NCBI GenBank assembly: GCA_027605045.1
Contig: JAQFWX010000023.1
Coordinates: 496,001-560,000 of the forward strand
From: Phallus indusiatus
Taxonomy: Eukaryota > Basidiomycota > Agaricomycetes > Phallales > Phallaceae
Length of the DNA stretch: 64,000 nucleotides
Direction of reading: 5' to 3'
Part shown: piece after piece, positions 26,601 to 39,713 of the stretch
How the letters are laid out: each line of letters opens with the position of its first letter
How positions within the stretch are numbered: position 1 is the stretch's first letter
The notes under the pieces: model-generated
What the model was told of the DNA's origin: nothing
Seen by the model: only the letters and a program-made list of their open reading frames with translations
Database searches by the model: none
Position numbers and translations under genes: made by a program

Positions 26601-29172
26601 TGTTATACATATATGTACTATGCCATTTTCAAACTTGTCCCCAGCAGTGGTCACAACTCTACTAGTAACTCTAAAACAAGATACTAAATCTAGTTCTTAT
26701 CTCTCCTTTTTCGGATGTCCGTAAACCAATGGCTATTCTTCTAGCTTTTCATTGGTCCTTGAGATGTCTGAGGTTCTGATTCAGAGCATTTCATATTGCA
26801 CGGGGGCAACAAATCCATGCCTTTCGGAGCGGACGCAAAACAAAAAACGATCAGTTGCGAAGAGGACGTGGAGTCGTAGATCTCCCAGCTGGCGTTCCTA
26901 CTGAATTCGTTAGCTGTTTGTATAACTCGAGACAGGAACCCAAAGCTGTTACAAAATTGGGCAAAATTGGATTAAAAATGGTATGTTTTTTAGTGTATGT
27001 TAAAAAGAATCTAACACGATGGTCGTCATGAACCACCTTGGAAGGTTGTTTGACTAGTTTGGGATAAGATCAGAATTTAAGTTATAGACATGCTATATAT
27101 CGAGTATATGAAGGTCAGGGCACTACTCAAAGATTAAGATATGAAGGCAAAATGAAGGCGAATCGTCCGGACAAGCTTATTATATTCATGTACATGGTAA
27201 CGTATTCAACCAGACTCACTGGGGCTACAAGTGCATTGCTTTTTCACCGGCATGTGCTACATCAAAATAGGTGCTTTTTAATTTCATTTGCTCAGGCCCA
27301 CAAAAGGCGAAGAAATTACAAGTTAGGCTTTTCATTTGCCAAGTTTTGAAAAAAAAAGTTTGATTTTCATAGACAATGATTACGCTTTCCGTATGACATT
27401 AACGAGTTTTTGTTATATGGACCTCCATTACACTACGGCCCTTGGCGGGACCGAGATGTCGAGGTTTTTGTATCTGCAGCCGAAGTCCTTTCAATTTGAC
27501 TCTACAAAAGCCATAGCAGGAAGGACAGACGTCATCGCCAGGGCTTTTTCATTTGTTTAAAGTTCTCAATATCAGTCAGCAAGGGGCCATGTCAATGGTG
27601 TCTGTTATTAGACTCGGAAAATGCCTGAAGCATAAAATACAGCAACACAATGCGTTTCATAGCTTCTTATATCCGGATCCGGGACGTTATTATTTATGTA
27701 TCCAATTGACAACTTGGTATTGATCGATTCTGTCGGGCACGTTATCCTTGCATTCTTTGGACCTTGATCGTAAGCTGAGCGATCCTACATTTTAGATCCA
27801 ATGACATCGTGAAAAAAAACGATGAATGACACGTAGTAGTTATCATGATGCAATACGAAACACGTGAAGGCGAAAGACTTGGGCTAGGCCACGCTAAGCT
27901 GCCTCATAACTGACATTTGACAATTTGACATGCGAGTATAAAACTCCTGCATGCTCGGATCTGTTAGGCGAACTGGGTCAACATTTAAGAGGCAGAAAAG
28001 TGTTTCGCTGTGCGACAGTCTACTAATCGAGGTAACAGGTTAACAAGTTTCGGGTGTTTCCGTTTGACGTTTATTTCAAGTTGACGACGGTTAAGGTTGA
28101 CTTTTTTGCAAATGGATGCTTTGATTATATTTAGACCTGTACAATGTCAATGGTTGGTTGGCATATCTGTTTTACCAGAATTGCACTGTGATTCCCGAGG
28201 TACGGGTTTAAGCTTCGTTTCGATGCTGTTAGTCTGATGTAGAACCAGGACGGAATCATGCGCTCGTTCATTATCGAAAGGCAGCCAGATTTGTCTATTT
28301 GGGACGATGAGTCCGCATCATGGGTTATGGGCTATAGCCTGTTGGTGTCGAACAGTATGCGACAATCTTATAATATGACAATTGCCGACTCATAAACTGT
28401 GCTCTCGCTCGCAGCGTTATCCTTCGCTTGACCAACAATAATAATGACCCGTTGTGCAGTGGAGAAACGTATTGCGCAGCAAGGCTATCATATCATGATG
28501 TATTCGACAAGACGCTCTTCTTCTTTTAGGATCTCAAAATTGGTAACGTGGGTTTTGGCGGTGAATATATATGTATGGGCATACATATCTCGGCGAGAAA
28601 TTGAACCTGTTGCGCCAGTTTCGCCTATGAGCGATGCAGATATACATACAAATGTATGACCGCATTCGGGAATTACCATTTGCATTTTTGACATGAATAG
28701 TAGAAGCTGGAATGCAATGTGGGCTCCGACTCGCGATGAACGAGTTCTTTTTAAATTCAAGCAGATCATCCGGTGCGGCTGTTTGTTGATTGGTTCGTAG
28801 TAGTTCGGCGTTCAGCGAGGTGTGTGTATTTCATTTTTTTCTCACTTCTATGGAAAAAGAAGAGCTAAATGGTAACTGGCAGTAGAATTGTTGTGGTATG
28901 TTGCCACGATAAGAACGACTAATAACTTATGAACTTTTAATGTTCCTAATTCAGGGATCCGCTTTTTCACACCTACTTACAAGTACGAAGTTAGGGTATT
29001 CAAGAATTAACATAAGGTTTGTTGTCAGGTCATTAATGCATTATCATCCATATCGTCCAAGCAACTTCTTATTTTTCTGACTGTGGCGATATGGGCGAGT
29101 CTTCTCCCGATTTCGTCCCGATTTGATAGCATCATGTTTGTTTCTTGACACTTATTGCCACTTCTAACCATC

Positions 29173-29435
29173 ATGGCGCCGGATTCAGACAATGCTCTCT
29201 GTCAGACTTCTAATGAAATGAACGTGAGTGCCGCCCACGTTGTACCATTATATACACCACTCGCATACGCTTGAATAGAAACTAATCCATACTAACACTT
29301 ATTAGGGCTGCGGCTTTTTGTTGTTTTGCCATTTTGTTATATTTCTTACTGATTGTGATCACTGGCAGGTAAGTGAAACAAGACTCGAGCTTCCACTGGG
29401 ACTAATAGTGTTTCGTCACACAGCCTGAGATTTAG
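29173..29435 (+). CDS. Possible small spliced gene (41-residue product), or decayed gene start
   Basis: Three exons fit: 29173-29223, 29306-29368 and 29424-29435. The first intron (82 nt) has a GTGAGT donor, a perfect TACTAAC branch point at 29290-29296 and an ATTAG acceptor nine bases later. The second (55 nt) runs from GTAAGT to CACACAG with a CTAAT-like branch element. The exons stay in frame and encode 41 residues beginning MAPDSDNALCQT, with one hydrophobic stretch (GFLLFCHFVIFL) that could span a membrane. I recognise no homologue. It could be a real small gene, the 5' end of a truncated gene, or chance. The splice signals are unusually good; the coding evidence is weak. Confidence 0.25.
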
Positions 29436-30705
29436 CTGGAATGCTTTCAGTAGGATATCAAGCTTCTCGCGATGAAGAAGATAAATACATACGTGCAATG
29501 TTCAGCATGGAACATATTTATTTATGCATGTCAGTCACTCTTCTTCATGTGTGATATGCGATGAGATCGGGCGATCACAACCCGTGAGAGATCATTTCAA
29601 AGGCCATCAGAGACTCGATAACCCTTCAAGGTGCCTCGTTCATTTTGGTTAATAACCTGGCTTCAGCTGCGTGAGCTCCCTTTCATATGAATAGATAGAT
29701 TATACCGGACCATGTGCGAGCAGGCGAATCAGCGTGGAGTTGACTCTGATTTATCTCGATTTAGAATCTAGTAAGTGCGTCTTTGTGAATTTCCGGCGGT
29801 GAAGAGGAGCTAAAATGGGATTAGGGAGAAGCCTTTAAATGAAATGCTCAGTTATGAATGTGAGCTGCGGGAGTTAACTGAAGGTAGAGTAAAGAAAGGC
29901 TGTTCGTATCGCGGCTCAATGTTTATCACTTGTTTTGCTCCGGAGGCCTTCGAGTTGTTTAGATTCAAAACGCATTGTGAAATGATTGAAAGCGTTGCTT
30001 CAAGTTAGTGTAGTCGCCACAATGCTCCTTCTTTCGAAGAACACTTCTAGTTCCTTCGGCTAAATGGTCTTATAATCAGACTCAACAGCAAGGCTTTACT
30101 CAAATTTCCAAGATACCAATGGTTTTGTACTTATTTTGATTTTTGTGGTATCAACCACAAATTGACATGCCCGCACATCGACGATTGACAAAGGGTATTA
30201 GTACTTGGACTTGGACGTTAGTAGTTAACTGTCCAGAGTGACTACCCTTGACATCTCCAAATTAGGTAATTACTGTCACCATCGATTGCACGCTCGCCCA
30301 TCATCTTAATCCATTCAAAGTTCATCACCGTCCCCTTGTTCTTTTCAATTCTTAATTCAACTGATGCTTTATTCCCAGTTTAGAAATATTAGAACGGATA
30401 ACCCACGTTGCTCAGTTCTTGAAATCTCGTCCCAAATCGATGAAGCGTAACAAGTTTAGAGTTTAGTAAACTTGAAGTTATGCAGATAATGGGTGTCAGG
30501 GTAAGCTAAATAAACGTAAAACACAAGTTTCAGATAGTCTAAAAAAAGAGTAACTTCCATGTGATATCCTTCAAGTTGAAGTGAGATGCCTACTCTAGTT
30601 AGACGTTTTTCTCTCATCCCGCTTGATAAAAATTTGAAAAAACCGCAACTAATTTTTCAGAGATTGCCAATAGCACGGACGCTTTGAGGTGCCCCGTGAC
30701 ATTTA

Positions 30706-31062
30706 TTGCCGTTTGCAAAATAGTTTTCCAGCCTCAATTTTACACCAAATTTTCAAAGTCTTCTAAAAATTCTGGTATCACTTGTGAAAATTGAAGGAAA
30801 TTATCCATTGAATTTTAGAATAAAAACCATTTCATGGAATAATTTTTTAAACATGGTATTATCAGTTTTACTGCACTTCATATGGTGAGCTGTATGTACT
30901 TTTCAAAGATATCTCATTCACAAAAATTATTACATGAACCAAATGTATTCCATAATTCATAACATAATTTTCCTGAATTTTTACAAGTGGTCCCAGAATT
31001 TTCAATGAACTTTGAGTTTTTGGTGTGAAATTAGGGCTGGAAAACTATTTTGCAAACGGCAA
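30706..31062. mobile_element. Foldback MITE, Tc1/mariner-like TA target site
   Basis: The two ends are near-identical inverted copies: the left end begins TTGCCGTTTGCAAAATAG and the right end is its reverse complement. The perfect terminal match spans 31 bases if the flanking bases are counted (30703-30733 and 31035-31065). Weaker inverted similarity continues inward for roughly 170 bases per arm, so most of the 357 bp can fold on itself. It has no coding capacity. A TA dinucleotide abuts each end (30704-30705 and 31063-31064), as for elements moved by Tc1/mariner-type transposases. The element boundary and the superfamily are inferred. No transposase or second copy was seen in the window. 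Confidence 0.7.
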
Positions 31063-31515
31063 TAATGAGAAAAACGGAAAACAAAGTTTCAAGTTTGACG
31101 GCGACTTAGTACTGTGATTCAGACATTTGACATTTTTTCAGCCCCATTGTTCATCAATTTTTTTTTTCAGCGATCCCAGATACAGATCTAGCAGATCATG
31201 CTGAATCTGCAACTCCATAAAGGCCGAATCGGCGTCTAGACTTTTTGTCTTTGTATCCGGAACGACATCGCCTTTAAGCAGCCTGTCAATGAGGGGCTTT
31301 CAGGGACTCGAACGGATCGTGCTGTGTTTTAGCTAGTCAGATCTTGAAAAATTGAAATGTGGGGTTATCTTGTCTTGTGATTCCGGAATCTGGTTATTTA
31401 ATTGTTGACATGTCTAGATTTCATGAAAGGGCAATGAACGCGATAATATATGATAGGTAGAGACGGCTGTCCGAGTATTCAAGGTGTATAAGCCCTCCGC
31501 TCATTACTTACTGGA

Positions 31516-31665
31516 ATGGAGTTAGCAGAAGCCGATAGAGATATCCTCTCCGCTCAAAATGTATGTGTACACCTTAACCTGGCTTTATCTTATCAATCAA
31601 GTAACATGTCTTGGCAGGTATATATTATACATGTATCAGCATGCCATCCGCTTTTAATTTTCTGA
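31516..31665 (+). CDS. Doubtful mini-gene with one consensus intron
   Basis: An ATG-initiated stretch (31516-31560, MELAEADRDILSAQN) ends at a GTATGT donor. A 57 nt intron ends in TTGGCAG at 31617, and the second stretch runs in frame to a stop at 31663-31665, giving 30 residues. No family is recognised. The size and donor are typical of this genome's introns, but so short a product may be chance or the truncated start of a decayed gene. It lies about 450 bp to the right of the MITE. Confidence 0.12.
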   Translation: MELAEADRDILSAQNVCVHLNLALSYQSSNMSWQVYIIHVSACHPLLIF

Positions 31666-34600
31666 GCTGTCTATGAGACTACTCCGTATTATAATATACA
31701 TGACGCCTTACGAAGAGCGAATTAACAAATAAACTGCATGTCATCTGGATTATCAGCGCACAGCAATGCGGCAGTTGGGTGGTGTTAGACGGAACGGGGA
31801 CAAGTATGTAACAATCTTCGCAAGCCTAGTTAGGAAATGTTTTTGACAATTACTAGGTATGGAAGAAAAAGAAAACTGGCTGCTATTACTTCCATATGAT
31901 GATGACTGGGAAAGAAGGCAGGTCTCCCAAGCCTGTTTTCATATTAACTTGCCAGACCATAGGCATGTCCTACCATTCATCGTTTCAACCCCGGTGGTCT
32001 TCGACACATATTTGACTTTGGAAGGTTACGATTGCAGTTTTTGGAAGTTTCACAGCCATAATAAAATTTAACAACGGACAACTGCATTTCCGAGATTACC
32101 CGAAAGACTTATAATCCTCGCGGAAAGAACTTTCATGTTCATTATTTCCCCCCTTAAAACATTAACCATCAACCATACTTATCGTATTCTCAAACAAAGG
32201 CTGCGTGCGTACTGCGAGTCTACTTCACCAAATGTGAAAACACGAGTTCTTCGTCAAAAGGTCAAGAGCCTGAACATATATAGTAACGAAGATAAGATAA
32301 GGTGTAAGGTTTCAACCTTGAGGGAGATACATACATATTGTACGTAATTCGGCGACACCCTTCAAATAGTATGGCCAAAGTTGCTCTGCTGCGCAAGAAA
32401 TACTCAGTGAGGATGATACCTCTTTGTCGTTTATCGGTGCGCACATCAGGCATCGTTGACTGGCCAGGTACTCTGAATGCAAGTGCCATTCAGTGTCCCA
32501 AAGCATAAACCAATAATACATAAATCCACCGGCGGCGGTCACCCGGATAAACAGGACCTCGAGATCAACAAGTAAATATAATGGGCACTAAATCAAATTA
32601 GTTGCCCAAACATTTCAAACATCGAGGAAGGAAAGTTAAATTTATCTCGAAGATTCTTCGTTGATTTTACACTACATGGATCATGGCATTGAGCATGGGC
32701 CGGAGCCGGGGTGGCAAATTCATCGTTCAGGTTATACATGCTCCTAACCAGGTTTTCTTCTTTCATTATCTAATTCCTTTGAAATTCGGACATCTGTTAT
32801 GAATCCTTGTCTTTGTCACAAACCAGACGCTGTTCAAACGGGGATGTTCGATCAATTACCTGATCTTAATTCGAAATTCCTCGGTCCTTCAATAGAGTTG
32901 TAACAGACGCGGAGGGTGGGGACTGCATACCCTTACTTATCAGCATAAGCCTCAAAGTCTCATAACTCTTACTCCATTTTAATATAAGAAAACCCAAGCC
33001 ATTCCACAAATTGAATCTTAACTGTAACAATCAAAAGAAGTGTGGCGCATATACCAATGTATGTAGGGACCGGTGATCAGCCAAGGAGGTTCCAGCAACC
33101 CAATCCCTGCATACAGATTGTAAGGAAGTAAGTTCCCACCGAAAACATGGTCAAGTTTTCCGAGAAAACGCCCGAAAAAAAGGATCAACTGCCAAGCACA
33201 GGATATATAAACAAATGTATGGACATGAAGAACGGAAGGAGTTGCTCTGATAGACTTATCAAGGAATGTTGAACCTGATTCTTCTGAACCGCATGACCAT
33301 TCCTTTGGGCGACAACACTACTACTGCTGACGAATTGCGATGTCTCCACAACTTATCCTTATCCCTTCGGGACCGACGACACGAGCGTTGGTTATACCTG
33401 ACAAAGTCCAGATGCCGTTCGAGAATTCCTGCTGCCAGCCTTATCCCATGAGAAGAGCAACACCTTCATTTTGAAAGAAAATCGCATGGATATATAGAAG
33501 AGTTTATCATACAATAACTTATCACAAGATAAGCTCCCGTTCGTTAAGTCTTAGGCTTAGGCGACGGCTCTTCTTCTACCATGGTTCTTGACTCGGAATC
33601 TTCTTTTTCCTGAACTTCTTAGACTTCCTTTTCAGGTCTGCACCTAGCTTAAGCAAATTGACTGCGACTAATCAACGTGAGTCTGAATTAAGAAGTGTTC
33701 AGGATTTTTGTTCTGTTCGAGAATTTTTGGTTCTCTATCAGGGTGGGTTTGTACTCAACGAGTTATAGACGCTGTGCAATATATTTCCGGAACCGGCACG
33801 TATATTTGGAATTTAAGGTGCCTACGTAGCACGAGCAATAGAATATCTATTCCTTTGAGAAAGAAAAACCTGGCGCTTCAGCTTCGAGACTTTTTTCTTT
33901 CTAACGCTTTGTCCCGTATGTTTGCGAGAGCAAGACGCTGATTATCGTGGCTGAATGCAAAGCGAATCTGTTACGCGCCCGCTGGCATTGCATGGAATCT
34001 TTTTCTTTTCACGATCTGCACCCCAAAACTTCCGCAAGAGTCTCCGTCGGTGACCCTCGATTGGAAGTCGACGTGAAAAGTTCGTTTACGTCGCTTTGTA
34101 AACCAGCACTCTTTGAGTCGTAATTCCGTCCATCCAATCAAATTTAGGATAGATCTTCCAAATAATGTCAAAAAAGAGATTTCCCGCCCTCCTTCTCCCC
34201 TGGCAAAATGACAGGTCTTCTAGACGAAAATAACACTGACAAGATGCAAAGCCGTTCAGTTCTGAATCGAGACAAGACTGTCGGTGTCCTATCACCGGCA
34301 CGTTGAAGGGGGAGGGGAAACAATTAATTAATAAGTTTATACGCGAGCCACGCAAGCTATCTCGTTTTTTCTTAACCTGAACCAAAATGAATGACCCAAA
34401 TCAGAACCAGGAGCAGGAGTTCGAGCTCTGGCATGCACATTGAATTCGAAAAGCGCGTTCCGTTACGGAATCCGTGAAGGCCAAGAAAACCAGGGACCAA
34501 ACCCGTCCTTACAGCCCATTTGCGACTAAGATGTTCGCCATTTAGATAAACAAAACATAATGGGGCCGTGTCATGCCGACTAATGGCTTTGACAGCATTG

Positions 34601-37600
34601 AAAATGGAGAAATCACGACGTCCGTCAATGCCACCCATCGCTATTTCGTACTAGAAAGAAACCTTCTCCTTGCATTAGATATGAACTGTTCCTGGCGATC
34701 GTAAGATGAGCCTCTGTCGTTTTCGAAAGAATCATCTTTCGTTTTGTTTGTTGATAAAAGGATGGCGTAAGCGCTAACCAGTTTCAAGTTAGGGCCTTCG
34801 GGGAGACGCTCCCGAAAATCCGAATCCGCGATTTCCGCGTCTTAATCAAATAGCGCCCAGTTTGACCCTCGGAATATGCCGTCTCCGCGCTTAAATCTTC
34901 ATGGCCTTTTATCTCTTCGCACAGCCAGCACACGTTCTTCATACGTTCTTTCGAAATTGCTTTAATCTTAAGTGTTTACTTCTCAAAGATTGAAAGAATA
35001 AAGACTAAAAGTTGTTAGCCAACTCTTAAGTGAAGCGCGATTCTCGGCAGATGTCAATATGCTCAGTGCAGCAATTCAAATTGTGTCAATTGTTTTCAAA
35101 TAGGGTTATGAAAAGTTACTCTTTGTTTATCACTAGGTCTGACAACACTGAAGATATTGACAGTGTACGTACTTTGAATGGTGTAATACTCCCTGGCTGA
35201 CGATACATTTGCACCGGTTAAGGACAAGTGAGATCAACATTCTGGATTGTCTGAAGTGCAATGTATTCATCCGTACAATATTTGTACTAGCAAGCCATCA
35301 TAAAATTCTGGTTACTCCATTTAATCCACTAATCAGATAAGAATAAATAACATTACGCAATGGCTGTCAGACCTCTTCATTTTGAATCGGGAACCTCCCT
35401 GATATCAAAAGATGTACTGGAATCAAGGGATTGTACTGGCAGCCATGCATATATAGTACTTCTCTCGTAATGTTTCGTCAGCATGTCAAACATATTCTGT
35501 CTTCGCGTCCACGAAACGATGTAAGCATACGATCAGTACTTTGATCCTACCGGCTGTCAGACAAGTGTAGCGGTCAGCCACGGACGAGAAAAAAAGGAAA
35601 AGAAAAGTTTGCCTTTGTTTGATTTTAGGTTGAGGCACATGTTAAAGGGAGACTGTCAATGGGGGAGAGGTTGATCTTCTCCTATTTTTTCCCGTACTAC
35701 AGTTTATTAGTGTGTCTGAGTCCGTTCAGCACGTATCGCACCCCATAGAGACCACTGAGTGTGGGATACGCCAGGGAAATATTGAGATAAGCATGAGAGA
35801 AACACAGCCTTTCTTTTAGCACGGCGTGCACGTTCGTGAAAAGACCCGTACACAGATAATTGAAGATTACAGCGCCTTGCCTTCCTTTGGGTATGTATCG
35901 CGTGTGGACGGTGCGTGGAAAGAATTCTAATGAGCACTCCTTTTTCGTCCAAGATGCGGGGTTGAAGCGTTGAATGCCTTCAAGTTTGTACATATGCCGT
36001 AGATCATACACTCTTTGAAATACACAGATAACAGATCCGAATGCTTCCGCTTCCTACGAATGCAAATTAGTTGTACACGACGACAGATTACCACATTAAT
36101 CAACTTGATCTTGATCGTGAACTGATAAGTCCGTCCCCTATTAGCCCCATGCAGGTTCAACTGGTTACAGATGGACATGTATAAATATCCATAACATTCA
36201 TTGAAAGGCGGTCGTGCCGACTTAGATTGGACATATTTGACTATAACGCTTGCGACAGTCCCCTCTCGTCATCGCCTCAGGTCTTCTTCTGCACTAGCGT
36301 TTCGTCAAAAAGTGCGGTACGATCGTTTCGGCGGCAATGACCATCCCGTCTGGGGAAAGTAGCCTTCTTCATTATAGTGTATATAATCAATCTACCATTT
36401 TGGGTCAGGATGTACGGTAGCGAAGAATATAGGTCCTGCCACGTGAAACGCGGCTGTATACTTTCGAAACCTGTGCGTCTAAAAGATTCAATGGGGATCA
36501 AGGGTGTGTGAGCGTGAGGATGTAGACGCTTGGAAATTGAGATAACTCAAACAATAGTAGAACGACGTCACGAGCTTCGAGAAACACAGTTAGAACATGA
36601 ACTTATCATGATACATAGATTCACTCGATTCGCTTTTTCTCTTGGCGAGTTGACAGAATGATAGGCATAGATGCGTCGTAGCGCCTAGAAATAGGGTGTA
36701 GCCGCACATGACTTGAGTCGTTTATTTCATGATTTCGCCCTTAACACGACGGAGCGCTGGCGATATCCCCGCTGTTCGGGATACATGGGATAGGATGGGT
36801 TTTATGGCATAATACCATGGACGGGCACCGCGTCTTTGGCTTTCTGGGGAGCCAGTGGGATTTGAACAAGGTGAAACGTTGGACCGTAGGTGTTGTTCTT
36901 TGTATCGGCGAAGACCATTACTTCGTGGACAACAGGTTGTTTCATAACTGAATGAATGGTGCAAATGAATCAGCTTCCCATTCGGCTTAGTCCCCGGCAC
37001 AATTGACGTGGGCACCCTCCTCAACTCTAGTAGGATTAGGTTTGCGTAGCACCGAGTAACCAAGGATCTAATGAAAATGAAAGTGAAATTTTGAGGCTAA
37101 GTTCCATAGATTGTTGATATATTGACATAACGTACTTTGTTTGGCCTGCCCTTTGTAGTCTGTCTGTTCAATTGAGAGATGTGAGACTAGTCTGTACGAA
37201 GGAAAGGATGATAACCACTTGCTAATGACTCAAATGTTAACTCTGATAGAAAGGGGGGAAAAACAATGTACAACACATTTTCGTATAGGTGTCCTTCGTT
37301 CCAGCACGAGACTCAAAATAAGGACTTAAACGATAAGTTTCCGTATTTAGACCAACTACGTTGAAGAGACAAAAACCGTATTTTCCCCCTTAATGTAAAA
37401 ACATTGAAAGACACCTTCTGATCAATTTTCTTTAGGTGCATGTTAAAGATAATAGGCGGCTCAGACGAGCCCATGATAGCCGTGACATTAGTGACATGTG
37501 ACAAAGGAAATTTAGGTCCGTCTACTTTAAAAGCTCAAGTAGCAAACTAACAGCAGTAGTAATCTCTTAATCCTTGACGTTATCACATCATAAAAGACTT

Positions 37601-39713
37601 ATCTTTTCAAATTTATCTGAATCTTCATCTTATTCTATGTTCACTTCAAATTAACTTCATGAATACCTAGGAAAACAGGCAAAAACAAGCTAGCTCCGAG
37701 TCAGCCTAACGGACTTCAAATCCGCCATCCTAATCACAATTCTGGCTTACCCCGATTTTTGTTTTTTTTTGTAAAGCTTCGTATAACGCCAACGACCGCG
37801 CTGATTTGAACGTTATTTTTGCGCCTTACACCCACTCCTCAATGAGAATAAGTATTTGGCCCTGTTTCAGATTTCAGATGAAGCCGCCGGTATATTTTTG
37901 TTGTTCCTTATTATGGACTATGAATAAGTAGGTTGATACCGAAACACGCAGAATGACAATTACTTACCGAATCGTGGACCTCAAGCAAATGTCGGGATGA
38001 ACTGGTTAATTGCCGGAACATCACCATAAACGGTCATTCCATCCCGTGTCATTCTTGGAGTGACAAGATGAGAAAGACGCTTTTGATGATGTTTGATAAA
38101 TGAATGTGTGAGTATTTTAGCCTGCTTTTACTCCATATATCCATTTTTGAAGGAAAATTTCAAACCGAAAAGCAAACAGATGTTACAACTGTTCACTGTG
38201 TTCAGCAATAATAGTTTACTACCTAGAGCTGAAGACCCCCCAAAAGGTCCGTGTCGGGATAAGGATTACTGGTCTCCTGACCGGTTCACGCTCTTGCTTG
38301 TGGATTGAACCCTTTTCCTAACAACAAAATTCCTCCAGGGCGAGCTGCATTCCAAATGACGTCAACGACATCAATTGTTCCAGATTCCCAATTCTAACAG
38401 ATACGACTTAAGTTAAGTCGATTAGGTGAACGGAGCTCTGTTGCCATTTCATCAGATGGGATCTATCGACTTAAGTGAGCCCTATTCAAAAATTATCCTC
38501 CATCCTTTAAAGCCATATTATAAGGTCGGATCATTATGGTCCATTCCATGTAGGTGTAGACAACTTCTGTTCAATTTTATTATTATTACAACTTAACAGC
38601 GATAGCACAGTTTAATTTGAATCAAGTAAACAGTTAACAATCGCGTCTGAACGGAGATCTAATTTTTGTACATTTGACGCGGTAATAATACCAGGTGCAA
38701 CTGCAACTCAGTTCACAGGAGGAATTTGTTGAAGCCGGCCAGGTCTAGAACATCGAAATTCCTTCCCGCCTTTCCTTTAATGCAGGTCGGAGTCGGACAT
38801 TATGATGTCTGCTTATTCCAGTGGTTCGATATCTGGTAATAACCAGTTGAAACATGATTGTCCCTAACTTATATTGGCACCTGGTAATCCATGTCCTGAT
38901 GTGGACAATTTTCGACTTATCAATACCACGCTCCCTCCTCGGTTGAGTTACCCCGCGCTCTACATTGCTTATCCACCCCGGAGAATTCTAGCGCAGCACG
39001 GAAATACTACGGAGATCGCGCTGGGAGTGTTTTGTGGCGATCATTTTTTTGAAAGCCGGTACCCTGTGGGCAATGAGACTCTGAACCTCAGCAACTGCTT
39101 CTAAATGATGGTTATCAGTATCATATGCTCACAGGTTCTATGTATCGCACGACTCGAAGCAGTGAGTTACCAGATTCCATCGTCTGCTGGGATGAATCCT
39201 TAAACGCTACTTAATTCGGCCTTTGGCTATAAATTTCAACTGGAATGAATTACCGTAGCCCTGGTGCCGAATGTATCTAAACGCGTATTCCAATTAGCAA
39301 ACTCTTTCTGCAATGTCTTTCAGGAATGTGATTGATCAAAGTGATAGCGGCCGGTACATGACAGTGGCTAGTAGAAGTTGAACTAGGACGACTCATCATG
39401 CAAATTGATAATGCGGACCCCAAGAGGTGCAGCCGTCAAAAAAATGCACTTTCGAAGCTTTGTTGAATGACGCGCTCTATCCTTGCCTGTCCAGCGATTG
39501 GATTATATGGTATTCTCTGGTATTCGGTGTGAGACAGGTTTTGCGTGGACTTGCTTCATTCGCTCATCTTGTTCATTTTCTCTTTGGCTTAGGCTTGGAT
39601 AATAGTCCTAAATGTCAGCTTGAATTGGCCGACTGGTGTTTGGGGAAATTGGTATACATATAAAATAATACCCCGTTATCCGAGTCGTCTCTATCATATA
39701 CTTGACACTACAG
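31666..39713. other. Gene-poor region upstream of the aldo-keto reductase
   Basis: Eight kilobases without a supported gene. Open frames up to about 113 codons (36722-37063, minus) and overlapping minus-strand frames at 35697-36178 carry no recognisable domain and no consistent exon structure. A tRNA-like stem at 37712-37735 was examined and rejected. The last few hundred bases should hold the promoter of the plus-strand gene at 39714. A CTACAG directly before its ATG could be the end of a 5' untranslated-region intron. Confidence 0.5.

Larger units (their letters stand above)
19102..29172. other. Gene-poor region
   Basis: About 10 kb with no supported gene. The first 100 bases hold the probable 5' untranslated region of the Ecl1-type gene with GAC and GGT trinucleotide runs. 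Beyond that there are many short open frames on both strands without domains. The longest plus-strand frame (22269-22712, 147 codons) has no recognisable motif and lies in low-complexity flanks. I see no tRNA, rRNA or transposase remnant. Confidence 0.55.

Noticed and set aside
28303..28320. Hammerhead-ribozyme-like CGATGAGTCCG
   Set aside because: Lacks the invariant CUGAUGA core and a positioned GAAA; chance resemblance.
31304..31316. B-box-like GTTCGAGTCCC on the minus strand
   Set aside because: No A-box, anticodon stem or acceptor stem can be built around it.
36856..36872. B-box-like GTTCAAATCCC on the minus strand
   Set aside because: No A-box or cloverleaf pairing upstream.
37712..37735. 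tRNA-like anticodon arm (CGGACTTCAAATCCG), with loop suggesting a UCA anticodon
   Set aside because: There is no matching acceptor stem and no TTCRA T-arm downstream at the right distance; the resemblance stops at one hairpin.
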